From NCBI RefSeq assembly GCF_009604375.1, contig NZ_WEGH01000002.1:892073-956072 (forward strand): a DNA stretch of 64,000 nt, in the 5' to 3' direction. This document shows, piece after piece, positions 1-8,521 of this stretch. A program made the translations under genes and the position numbers. The stretch comes from Actinomadura macrotermitis. GTDB lineage: Bacteria > Actinomycetota > Actinomycetes > Streptosporangiales > Streptosporangiaceae. The notes beneath the pieces were generated by a model. It was not told the origin of the DNA. It did not search any database and saw only the letters and a list, made by a program, of their open reading frames with translations. The first letter of the stretch is position 1. Each line of letters opens with the position of its first letter.

Positions 1-410
1 GCCATCAGATGGCAGGCGGTGTGGCCGGCCGACAGGGCGCGCCGCCGCTCCTCGTCGACGGCGAGCCGCACCGTCACGCCCACCGGGACGTCGCGCTCCA
101 CCACGTGCACGACCAGCCAGGACCAGTCCGGATCGCCGCGGCGGACCGGGATGTCGGCGCCGACGAGCAGCTCGCCGCCCCGCATCGCCCCGGTCAGGCA
201 GTCCACCACCCGCGTCTCCAGGCCGTCGGCGCCGAGCACGCCGGTGTCGGCGGGCTGGTCCGGCCAGGAGGGGTCCAGCGGGTGGAACGGGGTCTCCTCG
301 ACCACCACCCCGTGGCCGCCGTCCAGCGGCACCGACATGATCACGCGTGACTCCCCGGCGGTCCCGCCCGCCGGGAACGTCACCTGGGTCGATCCCCTGA
401 TTTCCCCCAT
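1..410 (-). CDS. Alanyl-tRNA editing protein (AlaX-like), 5' part only
   Basis: Reading leftward from an ATG at 408-410, the frame stays open to the window edge (about 136 residues), so the 3' part is missing. The last visible residues read GHTACHLMA. This matches the first zinc-binding HxxxH motif of the second additional domain shared by AlaRS, ThrRS and free-standing AlaX editors, which hydrolyse mischarged Ser- or Gly-tRNA(Ala). The preceding region has the β-strand-rich look of the AlaX N-terminal domain. The downstream Cys/His half of the zinc site lies outside the window, so its activity cannot be judged. It starts about 70 bp from the divergent tRNA-Ser gene. Confidence 0.75.
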   Translation of the reverse strand, partial: MGEIRGSTQVTFPAGGTAGESRVIMSVPLDGGHGVVVEETPFHPLDPSWPDQPADTGVLGADGLETRVVDCLTGAMRGGELLVGADIPVRRGDPDWSWLVVHVVERDVPVGVTVRLAVDEERRRALSAGHTACHLM

Positions 411-480
411 GTCACGACGCTAACAGCCGTTATCGGGGCGCTCCCTCGGCCCCCGACCCGCTATCGTGGGATCGCTCTCG

Positions 481-570
481 GGAGGCTTCGCATAGTGGAC
501 GAGTGCACCAGTCTTGAAAACTGGAGAGTCGGTATCCCCGGCTCCGTGGGTTCGAATCCCACAGCCTCCG
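481..570 (+). tRNA. tRNA-Ser (anticodon TGA)
   Basis: Acceptor arms GGAGGCT (481-487) and AGCCTCC (563-569) pair, followed by a G discriminator. The anticodon stem-loop CAGTCTTGAAAACTG presents TGA. A long variable arm (class II) and the T-arm GTGGGTTCGAATCCCAC are present. No CCA is encoded. Confidence 0.96.
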
Positions 571-576
571 CGAGCC

Positions 577-626
577 GGGCCACCGTGTCCGGCGCCGCCG
601 CGCCGGACACGGTGGCCCGCTGCTTT
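577..626 (+). terminator. Strong hairpin between tRNA-Ser and the aldo/keto reductase
   Basis: An 18-bp perfect inverted repeat (arms 577-594 and 601-618, 6-nt loop) is followed by GCTGCTTTT. It lies between the end of tRNA-Ser and the end of the convergent reductase gene, so it probably terminates both directions. Confidence 0.8.
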
Positions 627-628
627 TC

Positions 629-1483
629 CTAGCCGAGCGCGGTCAGCTCCGCGACCTCGTCCTCGCTCAGCTCGATCCCGGCCCCGGCCAGGTTCTCCTC
701 CAGGTGCGCGACCTTGGAGGTGCCCGGGATCGGCAGCATCACCGGCGACCGGCGCAGCAGCCAGGCCAGCGCGAGCTGCGCGGGCGTCGCGCCGTGCCGC
801 TCGGCCGCCGCGGCCAGCACCCCGCCGGGCGCGGCGAGCTGCCCGGTCGCCAGCGGGAACCACGGGATGAAGCCGATGCCCTCGCGCTCGCAGTACTCCA
901 GGACGTCCTGCGACTTGCGCTCGGTCAGGTTGTACAGGTTCTGCACCGTGGCGATCTCCACGATCGCGCGGGCCCTGCCGATCTCCTCGACCGAGACCTC
1001 CGACAGCCCGATGTGCCGGATCTTGCCCTCGTCGCGCATGTCCCGCAGCACGCCGAGCTGCTCCTCCAGCGGGACCTTCGGGTCGATGCGGTGCAGCTGG
1101 TACAGGTCGATGCGCTCCAGCTTCAGCCGCCGCAGGCTCATCTCCACGCACTGGCGCAGGTACTCGGGCCGGCCGACCGGCAGCCACACGTTCGGGCCGG
1201 TGCGGGTGAGGCCGCCCTTGGTCGCGACGACCAGGTCCTCCGCGTAGGGGTGCAGCGCCTCGGCGATCAGCTCCTCGCTGACGAAGGGGCCGTAGGAGTC
1301 GGCGGTGTCGACGAACGTCACGCCGAGCTCCACCGCGCGGCGCAGGACGCGCAGCGCCTCGTCCCGGTCGGCGGGCTCGCCCCACACGCCGGGCCCGGTC
1401 AGCTGCATGGCGCCGAAGCCGAGCCGGCGCACCGGCAGGTCGCCACCGATCTCGAAGGTGCCACTAGCGGAAATGTCGGTCAT
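629..1483 (-). CDS. Aldo/keto reductase
   Basis: This 284-residue NADPH-dependent oxidoreductase of the AKR superfamily should reduce aldehydes or ketones in the cytosol; the substrate is not predictable. The catalytic tetrad is visible: Asp in FVDTADSYG, the Tyr three residues on, Lys in ATKGG and His in QLHRIDP. The cofactor end carries PIPGTSK, the usual site binding the NADPH 2'-phosphate. Length is normal for the family. It is a single gene, convergent with tRNA-Ser, and starts with ATG at 1481-1483. Confidence 0.9.
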   Translation of the reverse strand: MTDISASGTFEIGGDLPVRRLGFGAMQLTGPGVWGEPADRDEALRVLRRAVELGVTFVDTADSYGPFVSEELIAEALHPYAEDLVVATKGGLTRTGPNVWLPVGRPEYLRQCVEMSLRRLKLERIDLYQLHRIDPKVPLEEQLGVLRDMRDEGKIRHIGLSEVSVEEIGRARAIVEIATVQNLYNLTERKSQDVLEYCEREGIGFIPWFPLATGQLAAPGGVLAAAAERHGATPAQLALAWLLRRSPVMLPIPGTSKVAHLEENLAGAGIELSEDEVAELTALG

Positions 1484-1526
1484 GTGTCCCCCATCCGATG
1501 ATCAGCTGACAAGCACGATAATCCCC

Positions 1527-2318
1527 TCAGCGCTTGCCGCGCTGTCCCGCGGCCAGCCCCCGCGTGATCCGGTCGCCGCCGGCCCGCCGCTGCACGGCCG
1601 CCGCCAGCCCCGGCGCGGCCCCGCCGAGCAGCGCGCCGAGCCGCAGCCCGAGCGGCGCCACGTCGACCTCGGCGAGGTTCTGCTCCACCGCCCGCAGCGT
1701 CGCCCGCGCGACGTCCTGCGGCGACCGCGTCCCGACGCCCCTCGGCAGCGTCACACCGGCATCGGCGAACATCCCGGCGTCCCTGATGAAACCCGGGAAA
1801 ACCGTCGAAACCCCGACGCCCATCGGCCGCATGTCCTCGCGCAACGCCAGGGCGAAGCCGCGCAGGCCGAACTTTGTCGCGTTGTACAGGGAAGCTTGAC
1901 CGGAGGCGGTCTTGCCCGCCAGCGAGGAGACGAACACCAGATGGCCCCGGCCCCGCGCGGCCATCCGCTCCCCGGCCAGCCTCGCCATCACGATCGGCGC
2001 CCGCAGGTTGACGTCCAGCGCCCGGTCGATCTCCCCGACCGAGAAGTCGCCGAGCGGCCCGGACGCCGGCAGCGCCGCGTTCGCGACCAGCACGTCGATC
2101 TCCCCGGCGGCGTCCAGCAGCCGCTCGGCCTCCCCCGGCTCGGCCAGGTCGGCGGCCACCGCCTTCCCGCCGAGCTCGTCGGCGAGCGGCTCCAGCACAT
2201 CCACGCGGCGCCCGCTCAGCACCACGTGGCCGCCCCGCGCCGCCACCGCGACGGCGAGCGCCCGCCCGATCCCGCCGCTCGCCCCCGTCACCAGAACCTT
2301 CGCGCCCCGCACGTCCAT
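1527..2318 (-). CDS. Short-chain dehydrogenase/reductase
   Basis: The protein has 263 residues from the ATG at 2316-2318. The frame is open further upstream, but that part is low-complexity and runs under the neighbouring gene. The N-terminus has the SDR cofactor motif VTGASGGIGRA, then a VANAA motif, and the catalytic Ser...YNATK triad (VSSLAG ... YNATKFGL). It is an NAD(P)-dependent oxidoreductase of unknown substrate. The start lies 17 bp after the stop of the small membrane protein upstream on the same strand, suggesting co-transcription. Confidence 0.88.
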   Translation of the reverse strand: MDVRGAKVLVTGASGGIGRALAVAVAARGGHVVLSGRRVDVLEPLADELGGKAVAADLAEPGEAERLLDAAGEIDVLVANAALPASGPLGDFSVGEIDRALDVNLRAPIVMARLAGERMAARGRGHLVFVSSLAGKTASGQASLYNATKFGLRGFALALREDMRPMGVGVSTVFPGFIRDAGMFADAGVTLPRGVGTRSPQDVARATLRAVEQNLAEVDVAPLGLRLGALLGGAAPGLAAAVQRRAGGDRITRGLAAGQRGKR

Positions 2319-2335
2319 GCGGGGATCATCCCGCC

Positions 2336-2539
2336 TCAGAACCCGATGCGCCACAGCACCAGGATCAACACCGCCGCCGCCAGCCCGGCCAGGCCGATCC
2401 GCACGTCCCCGACCAGCATCAACGCGGTGAAGCCGGCCGCCGTGAGGGCGGCGGCGACCAGCACCGGCCGCCCCTCGTCCTCCTCCTCTTCGGGCCGCAG
2501 CTCCCGTTCCCACAAACCGAAGTCGTCCTGTCCGCCCAT
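2336..2539 (-). CDS. Small two-helix membrane protein
   Basis: This 67-residue protein has an acidic, soluble N-terminus (about residues 1-23, with an EEEEDE run) and two predicted membrane helices (about 26-44 and 47-64). It ends in WRIGF. I do not recognise a named family. It is followed after 17 bp by the SDR gene on the same strand, so the two may form an operon. Support comes from the ATG start, the clear hydrophobic pattern and the good fit between neighbours. Confidence 0.6.
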   Translation of the reverse strand: MGGQDDFGLWERELRPEEEEDEGRPVLVAAALTAAGFTALMLVGDVRIGLAGLAAAVLILVLWRIGF

Positions 2540-2736
2540 GACCGGAGTATGCGCCCCCGATGACCTGACCGGGCCGCCACACCCCTGTCCGGATTGGACG
2601 TTCGGTCCGATAACCCCGTCGGGGTGCGGACCGTCGGTGAACCGTTGCTAGGCTGCGGAGGGCCTGGGGGAGGACTCGTCATTCCAACCATCTCCCTCGG
2701 GGTTGGCTTCATAGTCGAGGTGAAGGGGTCCCCACC

Positions 2737-2856
2737 GTGAAGAAGCTTCTCGTTCTCGCCGTTGTCGCTCTCGGCGGTTTCGCTGTCTGGCGCCGCCTGC
2801 AGCAGGACCGCGCCGAGCTGGACCTGTGGACCGAGGCCACGTCCTCCGACAGCTGA
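2737..2856 (+). CDS. DLW-39 family protein
   Basis: A GTG-started 39-residue protein (MKKLLVLAVVALGGFAVWRR..., then the diagnostic DLW, ending SSDS). It has one hydrophobic N-terminal helix and a short charged tail. The exact length of 39 and the DLW triplet match the small actinobacterial family of that name, which typically sits near gyrA and the origin-proximal tRNA genes. Function is unknown. The placement just upstream of tRNA-Ala agrees with the family context. Confidence 0.88.
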   Translation: MKKLLVLAVVALGGFAVWRRLQQDRAELDLWTEATSSDS

Positions 2857-2975
2857 GCCGCCTCCACGGAGGCCCCCGGCGCGACCGGGGCGGATCGACA
2901 TCTGCCCCGATCCGCCGGGCCGCGCCCTGCCCTGCGCCGCGGACCACGGGCCCCCGGTAGGATGGTCGCGCCCAA

Positions 2976-3048
2976 GGGGCCATAGCTCAGTTGGCAGAGC
3001 ACCGGCTTTGCAAGCCGGGTGTCCGGGGTTCGAATCCCCGTGGCTCCA
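2976..3048 (+). tRNA. tRNA-Ala (anticodon TGC)
   Basis: Acceptor GGGGCCA pairs with TGGCTCC (3041-3047), with an A discriminator at 3048. The anticodon arm GGCTTTGCAAGCC presents TGC, and the T-arm is GGGGTTCGAATCCCC. In many actinomycetes a tRNA-Ile stands just before it downstream of gyrA; none is visible here. Confidence 0.97.
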
Positions 3049-3087
3049 CCTGGGGCCGTCCTTGCGACGGCCTGGAAGCGTTGCCGA

Positions 3088-3124
3088 GATCCCGTCCGAT
3101 CACGTCGATCGGGCGGGATCTTGC
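3088..3124. terminator. Hairpin after tRNA-Ala
   Basis: Arms GATCCCGTCCGATC (3088-3101) and GATCGGGCGGGATC (3107-3120) pair almost perfectly around a 5-nt loop, followed by TTGCG. The hairpin lies between tRNA-Ala and the end of the convergent AraC-type gene and is probably a shared terminator. Confidence 0.65.
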
Positions 3125-3137
3125 GTTCCCCGGGCGG

Positions 3138-4055
3138 TCAGGCGCTCTGCCTGCGGTAGCGGCCGGGTGCCGTGCCGTACTCCCGTTTGAAGGCGTTGGC
3201 GAAGGCGAACTCCGAGCGGTAGCCGACCCGCGCCGCGACCTCGCTCAGCAGCGCGTCGGTCTCACGGAGCGCGCGGGCGGCGAGGGTCAGCCGCCACCAG
3301 GTGAGGTAGCCGAGCGGCGGCCGGCCGACCAGGGCGGTGAAGCGGTGCGCGAAGGCGGCGCGCGACAACCCCGCCCGGTCGGCCAGGCTCTGGACGGTCC
3401 AGGGGTGCGCCGGCTCCTGGTGCATGGCCTGCAAGGCCGCGGCGACCACCGGGTCGGCCAGCGCCGCGGCCCACCGTCCGCCCTGCTCGGGACGCTCGGT
3501 GAACCAGGCGCGCAGGATGTAGATCAGCAGCGTGTCCAGCAGGGCGGGCACGACCGTCGCGGCGCCCAGGCCCGGCTGCTCCACCTCGCGGCCGAGGAGC
3601 TCGACGGCGGCGCGCAGCCCGCTGTGCCGTTCGGCGCGGGCGGGCAGGTGGACGACGCCGGGCAGGTCGCGCAGCAGCGGATGGGCGCGCCCCGGGTCCA
3701 GCCGGAAGCCGCCGCAGAGCGTCACGGTGGCCGGCCCGCTGTTGCCGACGAAACCGGAGACGAACAGCTCCGCGTCGGCCGTCGGGTCGCAGACCGGCTC
3801 CGCCAGCGGGGTCGCGGGGGCGTCGGCCAGGCCGTAGCCGTCGCCGTGGGGGAAGAAGAGCACGTCGCCGGCGCCCAGCTCGACCGGGCCGGCGCCGGAG
3901 GTGATCAGCCGGCACGACCCGCGCAGGATCACCTGGAAGCCCGCCGAGCCGCGCACCTCGGGGAAGCGCTGGCCCCAGGGGGCGTGCCAGACGACGCGGG
4001 CCGAGGTCGGCCGCCCGGAGCGCATGATGGCGACCACATCGCTGAGCACATCCAC
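3138..4055 (-). CDS. AraC-family regulator with N-terminal cupin
   Basis: I place the start at the GTG at 4053-4055, giving 305 residues beginning VDVLSDVVAIMRSGRP, the usual opening of this AraC subgroup. The longer ATG version would run through the divergent promoter into the neighbouring gene. Residues about 5-190 form a cupin-like sensing domain. The C-terminal ~100 residues hold two helix-turn-helix motifs (VQSLADRAGLSRAAFAHRF and LSEVAARVGYRSEFAFANAFKR). It is divergent from the dehydrogenase gene at 4132 and probably controls it. Confidence 0.88.
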   Translation of the reverse strand: MDVLSDVVAIMRSGRPTSARVVWHAPWGQRFPEVRGSAGFQVILRGSCRLITSGAGPVELGAGDVLFFPHGDGYGLADAPATPLAEPVCDPTADAELFVSGFVGNSGPATVTLCGGFRLDPGRAHPLLRDLPGVVHLPARAERHSGLRAAVELLGREVEQPGLGAATVVPALLDTLLIYILRAWFTERPEQGGRWAAALADPVVAAALQAMHQEPAHPWTVQSLADRAGLSRAAFAHRFTALVGRPPLGYLTWWRLTLAARALRETDALLSEVAARVGYRSEFAFANAFKREYGTAPGRYRRQSA

Positions 4056-4095
4056 CGGGCAAGACTCCCACGTATGAAAGACGGACGATAAATTA

Positions 4096-4132
4096 TTCAC
4101 CGTCTCGCCGGGCTTCTCTAGCGTTGCCGGCA
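4096..4132 (+). promoter_or_regulatory. Candidate promoter for a leaderless dehydrogenase transcript
   Basis: TTCACC (4096-4101) and TAGCGT (4119-4124) are 17 bp apart and resemble the actinomycete vegetative -35 and TAGRRT -10 elements. The start codon at 4132 lies 7 bp after the -10, where transcription should begin, and no ribosome binding site is visible. A leaderless mRNA is therefore likely. Confidence 0.5.
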
Positions 4133-5019
4133 TGTGGACAACGCATATTCATTCGTACGGCGGGCCGGACGTGATCAGGTACGAGCAGGTCCCGGACCCG
4201 GAGCCGGGCCCCGGCCAGGTGCTCGTCCAGGTGGCCGCCACCTCCATGAACCCCTCCGAGACCGCGCTGCGCGCGGGGATGCTGCGGACGGTGCTGCCGC
4301 TCACCCTGCCGTACCGGCTGGGCTGGGACGTCTCCGGCACGGTCGTGGCCGTGGGCGACGGGGTGACCTCATGGTCGGACGGCGACCGCGTCATCGGCCG
4401 CCTCGACGCGGGCGGGGCGGCCGCCTCGCTGGTGGCGGCCCCGGCCGGGAGCCTCGCCGCCGCGCCCGCCTCCATCCCGCTCCCGCACGCGGCCGCCATC
4501 CCGGTCGCCGGGCTCGCCGCGTGGCAGGCCGTCGACGGCCGGGTGCGCGCCGGGCAGCGGGTGCTGGTCAACGGCGCGGGCGGCGGGGTCGGGGGCTTCG
4601 CGGTCCAGCTCGCCAAGCGGGCCGGGGCGACGGTGATCGCCACCGCGAGCCCGCGCAGCGCGGAGGCCGTCGCCGCGCTGGGGGCCGACGAGGTCGTCGA
4701 CCACACCGCCGGGCCGCTGCCCGGCGGGATGGACGTGGTGATCAACCTCGCCCCGGTCAGCGCGGAGGCCGCCGGCGGGCTGGCCGCCCTGGTGCGGCCG
4801 GGCGGGACCGCGGTGTCGATCGCCACTCCCATCCCCGGGCACGAGCACTTCGTGGCCCGCAACGATCCCGGGCAGCTCGCCCGGCTCGTCGCGCTCGTGG
4901 ACGCCGGCGAGCTCGCGGTCCACATCGCGGGCACCGTGCCGCTCGCCGAGATGGCCGAGACGCACCGCCTGAGCGGGGCGGGCCTGCTGCGCGGCAAGAC
5001 GATCCTCGTCCCTTCCTGA
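4132..5019 (+). CDS. Zinc-free MDR-type NADPH:quinone/alkene oxidoreductase
   Basis: This 295-residue protein belongs to the medium-chain dehydrogenase/reductase superfamily (QOR-like). It has an N-terminal GroES-like domain with GWDVSGTVVAVG and GDRVIGR, and a Rossmann domain with the NADPH motif NGAGGGVGGFAVQLAKRAGA near residue 150. No catalytic zinc ligands are seen. It probably reduces quinones or α,β-unsaturated carbonyls. The gene is divergent from the AraC-type regulator, its likely controller. It is shorter than typical family members (about 310-330). Confidence 0.88.
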   Translation: MWTTHIHSYGGPDVIRYEQVPDPEPGPGQVLVQVAATSMNPSETALRAGMLRTVLPLTLPYRLGWDVSGTVVAVGDGVTSWSDGDRVIGRLDAGGAAASLVAAPAGSLAAAPASIPLPHAAAIPVAGLAAWQAVDGRVRAGQRVLVNGAGGGVGGFAVQLAKRAGATVIATASPRSAEAVAALGADEVVDHTAGPLPGGMDVVINLAPVSAEAAGGLAALVRPGGTAVSIATPIPGHEHFVARNDPGQLARLVALVDAGELAVHIAGTVPLAEMAETHRLSGAGLLRGKTILVPS

Positions 5020-5079
5020 TCGCGGCCGCTTGACGGGACGCGCGTGCGGTCAGCACAGTCTCGCGGTGGAGGTGATGGC

Positions 5080-6513
5080 GTGCTGCCGTACGTCTACCGG
5101 ATCACCAAGTACGACCCCGCCGACCGGAACGCGCACGGCCACTACACCGGCGACCAGGAGCCGGTGAGCGACCACGGGCCCGTCGAGGCCGCCTACCTGG
5201 CGGCCGTCGCCGCCTTCGCGCGGGACTCCGAGGTCGACCTGCTGGAGATCCGCGAACCGCAGGTGGCCGGTTTCGTGAACTTCGAACTGGAAGCCCCGGT
5301 CGACGGGTACGGCCTGGCCGGGCTGTTCCCGTCCGGTCTGGCGGATTACCACGACGGCGCGCGGGTGCCGGTGGCCGTGGGCCTGGAGCTGGTGCGGGCC
5401 ATGCTGCGCGGCAACGGCGCCTGGTGCCGGCTGGAGGCCCCGGGCCGGTTCTTCGTGCATGTCGGATACGACCAGTACGTCTATATGGGCAGCACCGTCC
5501 CTTGCGAACGGGCGATGGCCGGGGTGTTCGTCGAGCGCCTGGACGCCTCCCCCTACGAACCGGAGCCCGAGCCCGGCGAGCAGCGCCCCGCCGACGACGA
5601 CTTCTGGGCGGCGGTGGACCTGAGGATCCCCCGGGACGGGGCGCTCCTTCTGGAGGAGCGCCCCGTCGGGAACCTCTCCCGGTGGCATCGCCTCACCCGC
5701 GACGGGATCGGCCAGGTGCGCGCCGGCCTCGCCCCGCGCGCCTGCCTGACGGTGTGGCCGGGCCTGTCCGCCGACCTGGACGCGGTCCGCCGGGCGTTCC
5801 CCGAATACGGCCTGGTCGAGCTCGTCTGGCAGGACCAGGCGGGACGGATCACCAGCCGCATCGGCGACGAGGAGCAGTACGGGGATCTGGCCGCGCTCCT
5901 GACCGGGGCGCGTGCCGCAGCGGTGCTGCCCTTGAGCACAGACGAGCGCTGTCCGCTGTTCACCGCGGTCCTCCCCGACGACGACGGCGTCCTGCGCGCC
6001 CGCTGGCGGACCGACCCGGCCCCCAGCGATCTGCGGTGGCGCCTCCTCAAGGACTTCCGGCCCGGGCAGATCCGCACCGGCACCGTCACCTCGATCCAGA
6101 ACTTCGGCGTGTTCGTGGACCTGGGCGGCATCGACGGGATGATCAACGTCGCCGAACTGTCCTGGGGCCACTACGACCACCCCGGCCAGATCGTGCGGGT
6201 GGGGCAGCAGGTCACCGTCGAGGTCCTCGACGTGGACATGCCGCGCGAACGGATGTCCCTGTCCTTGAAGGCGCTGCAGGAGGACCCCTGGCAGGGGTTC
6301 CAGCAGAGCCACCGCAGCGGCCAGGTCGTCTCCGGCGAGGTCACCAAGCTGGTCCCCTTCGGCTACTTCGTCCGCGTATCGAGGGAGATCGAGGGCCTGG
6401 TCCACGAGAAGGACCCGGCGGACGTCCGGGTCGGCGACGAGGTCCGCGTGACGATCGTGGAGATCGACCCCGCCAGGCGGCGCGTCGCCCTCTCCCGCGA
6501 AGCCCCCGCCTAG
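5080..6513 (+). CDS. S1 RNA-binding domain protein with conserved actinobacterial N-terminus
   Basis: The start is GTG at 5080, preceded by GGAGGTGAT at 5068, giving 477 residues beginning VLPYVYRITKYDP. The first ~160 residues form a domain I know only from related actinomycete proteins; its role is unknown. Residues about 325-395 are a canonical S1 OB-fold (GTVTSIQNFGVFVDLGGIDGMINVAELSW...), and a second, shorter S1-like repeat follows (GEVTKLVPFGYFVRVSREIEGLVHEKD). RNA binding in the cytosol is the likely activity, but no pathway is evident. It ends 4 bp from the convergent protease gene. Confidence 0.82.
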   Translation: MLPYVYRITKYDPADRNAHGHYTGDQEPVSDHGPVEAAYLAAVAAFARDSEVDLLEIREPQVAGFVNFELEAPVDGYGLAGLFPSGLADYHDGARVPVAVGLELVRAMLRGNGAWCRLEAPGRFFVHVGYDQYVYMGSTVPCERAMAGVFVERLDASPYEPEPEPGEQRPADDDFWAAVDLRIPRDGALLLEERPVGNLSRWHRLTRDGIGQVRAGLAPRACLTVWPGLSADLDAVRRAFPEYGLVELVWQDQAGRITSRIGDEEQYGDLAALLTGARAAAVLPLSTDERCPLFTAVLPDDDGVLRARWRTDPAPSDLRWRLLKDFRPGQIRTGTVTSIQNFGVFVDLGGIDGMINVAELSWGHYDHPGQIVRVGQQVTVEVLDVDMPRERMSLSLKALQEDPWQGFQQSHRSGQVVSGEVTKLVPFGYFVRVSREIEGLVHEKDPADVRVGDEVRVTIVEIDPARRRVALSREAPA

Positions 6514-6517
6514 CGGC

Positions 6518-7414
6518 TCAGCCCTGCCAGGGATGCGCGGGGCCCCAGGGCAGGGGCGGGGCCTGGCGGGTGCGGACGGCGAGGACGCGCAGCCAGACCA
6601 GGGCGGCCGCCGAGATCAGCGCGAGGCCGCCCCACTCCAGGACGGTGACGAACCGGCTCTGCCCGGCCGTGGCCTCCGGCAGGTGGCCGTGCTCGATCAG
6701 GTCGTGCTGCCAGGGCGCGCCGGCGAGGAGCACGGCGAGGCCGATGGCGATGCCGTGCATGGAGTCCCACAGCGCGTGCAGGAGCGAGACGCCGAGGTAG
6801 GCGAGCAGGACCGTGCCGTCCAGCCGCCAGCGGCCGTGCCGGCGGGCCGCGGTGAACAGGACGCAGCCGAGGATCGCCGTCCACAGGCCATGGCCGAGCG
6901 GGGTCAGCACGCCGCGCAGGACCTCGGTCGCGACCAGCGAGCGCAGGCTGACGCCGTGCGCGTCGAACATGGCGTTGAAGGCGTAGCCGGCGCTCTCGAA
7001 GGCGGCGAACCCGAAGCCGACCGCGGCGCCGAGGACGAGCCCGTCGCGCGAGGAGCGCAGGGACAGCCCGCGCGCGACGATCATCAGGGCGACGAGCTTG
7101 ACCGCCTCCTCGATCAGGCCGACGCCGGCGTACATCCACGGCGACGGGTGCAGCAGGTAGGACTCCAGCAGGGAGGCGCCGAGGATGCCGAGCACGCCGC
7201 CGTTGACGAAGCCCCGGAACAGCAGCGGGACGGTGAGCTCGCCCGCCCGGCCGTGCTCGTAGGCCCACACGACGAAGGTGACCGGGACCAGGAAGCTGCC
7301 GAGCAGCACGATCGTGGGCAGCAGGTTGGGGTTGTCGGTGAGGAACGTGACCAGCACGGTGAGCGCCCACAGGATGAGCCCGATCATGAAGACCCTCACC
7401 CAGCTGCGGCGCAT
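6518..7414 (-). CDS. PrsW-family intramembrane metalloprotease
   Basis: The protein has 298 residues and about eight hydrophobic segments. The PrsW signature motifs are visible in order: EEAVK (EExxK) near residue 107, FAAFES (FxxxE) near 138, and histidine motifs in later helices (PLGHGLWTAILG and LLHALWDSMHG). Family members cleave membrane-bound anti-sigma factors or act in stress signalling; the substrate here is unknown. It begins 26 bp before the end of the upstream GlxA-type regulator gene, so the two may share a transcript. Confidence 0.88.
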   Translation of the reverse strand: MRRSWVRVFMIGLILWALTVLVTFLTDNPNLLPTIVLLGSFLVPVTFVVWAYEHGRAGELTVPLLFRGFVNGGVLGILGASLLESYLLHPSPWMYAGVGLIEEAVKLVALMIVARGLSLRSSRDGLVLGAAVGFGFAAFESAGYAFNAMFDAHGVSLRSLVATEVLRGVLTPLGHGLWTAILGCVLFTAARRHGRWRLDGTVLLAYLGVSLLHALWDSMHGIAIGLAVLLAGAPWQHDLIEHGHLPEATAGQSRFVTVLEWGGLALISAAALVWLRVLAVRTRQAPPLPWGPAHPWQG

Positions 7415-7439
7415 GCCCCTCCCTCGCTCCGACCTGGGC

Positions 7440-8423
7440 CTACCCGGTGGCGCGGCGCGGCGAACCCGGGGCGCGGAAGGTGCGGCGGTAGGCCGACGGG
7501 GAGGTGCGCATCGCGCGGGTGAAGTGGTGCCGGAAGGTGACCGGGCTCTCGAAGCCGACCGCGGCGCCGATCTCCTCGACCGGCAGCGCGCCGTCCTCCA
7601 GCAGCGGCAGGCTCGCCATGATCCGCTGGGTGATGACCCAGCGCAGCGGGCTGGTGCCGGTCTGGCGGTTGAAGTGCCGGATGAAGGTGCGGGGCGCCAG
7701 GCGGGCGGCGCGGGCCAGGTCGGCGACGGTGACGGGCTCGGCCAGGTGGGCGAGGGCCCAGTCCATGGCGCGGGCGACGGCGTCGTCGGCGGCCGGGACG
7801 GTGACGGCGGCCTCGACGAACTGGGCCTGCCCGCCCTCGCGGTGCGGCGGGACGACCAGGCGTCGGGCGACGGAGTTGGCGACGCGGGCGCCGTGGTCCT
7901 TGCGGACCAGGTGCAGGCACATGTCCAGGCCGGCGGCGCTGCCCGCGCCGGTGAGGACGTCGTCGGCGTCGACGTAGAGGACGTCGGGCGTCACCTTGAT
8001 CCGCGGGTGGCGCTGCTGCAGCAGGCCGGCGTAGCGCCAGTGCGTGGTGGCCTCGCGGCCGTCGAGCAGGCCGGCGGCGGCGAGCGCGAACGCGCCCGAG
8101 CAGATCGACACGATGCGCGCGCCGCGTGCGTGCGCGGCGCGCAGGGCCGCGACGACGTCGGGGTGGACCTCGGCGCGCACGTCGGGGACGGCGACGACCA
8201 TCACGGTGTCGGCGGCGGCGAAGGCGTCCAGGCCGTGCCCGGCGGTCATGGTGAAGCCGCCGACGGCGCGCAGCGGGCCGCGCTCGCGCGAGCAGACCCG
8301 CAGGTCGTACCAGGGGACGCCGAGTTCGGGGCGGGGCAGGCCGAAGACCTCCACGACGGTGCCGAGCTCGAAGGGGGCCATGCCGTCGAAGACCAGGACC
8401 GAGACGGTGTGGGCCGGCTGCAT
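7440..8423 (-). CDS. GlxA-type AraC regulator with DJ-1/PfpI domain
   Basis: This 327-residue protein has a class I amidotransferase-like DJ-1/PfpI domain (about 6-170, with the nucleophile-elbow sequence SICSGAFALAAAGLLDG) fused to a C-terminal AraC DNA-binding domain (about 220-315; VADLARAARLAPRTFIRHF and VEEIGAAVGFESPVTFRHHF). Such proteins sense small metabolites and activate adjacent genes. It lies 98 bp from the divergent rhodanese gene, its probable target. A related regulator begins at 63358. Confidence 0.92.
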   Translation of the reverse strand: MQPAHTVSVLVFDGMAPFELGTVVEVFGLPRPELGVPWYDLRVCSRERGPLRAVGGFTMTAGHGLDAFAAADTVMVVAVPDVRAEVHPDVVAALRAAHARGARIVSICSGAFALAAAGLLDGREATTHWRYAGLLQQRHPRIKVTPDVLYVDADDVLTGAGSAAGLDMCLHLVRKDHGARVANSVARRLVVPPHREGGQAQFVEAAVTVPAADDAVARAMDWALAHLAEPVTVADLARAARLAPRTFIRHFNRQTGTSPLRWVITQRIMASLPLLEDGALPVEEIGAAVGFESPVTFRHHFTRAMRTSPSAYRRTFRAPGSPRRATG

Positions 8424-8521
8424 GGCGGGATCTTAGCGGTATCGGGCGTTCGTGCCACTGCCGGGACGGCGGGCCGACCGCCAGGATCGAGGTGTCCGCA
8501 GCAAGCAGCCAAGGAGCACAG

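Noticed and set aside
3138..4133. Longer ATG start for the AraC-type regulator at 4133
   Set aside because: It would overlap the divergent start and promoter; the internal GTG at 4055 gives the family-typical N-terminus.
6697..6891. Many long antisense or out-of-frame readings over known genes
   Set aside because: They are shadows of GC-rich codon structure; the real frame carries recognisable motifs.
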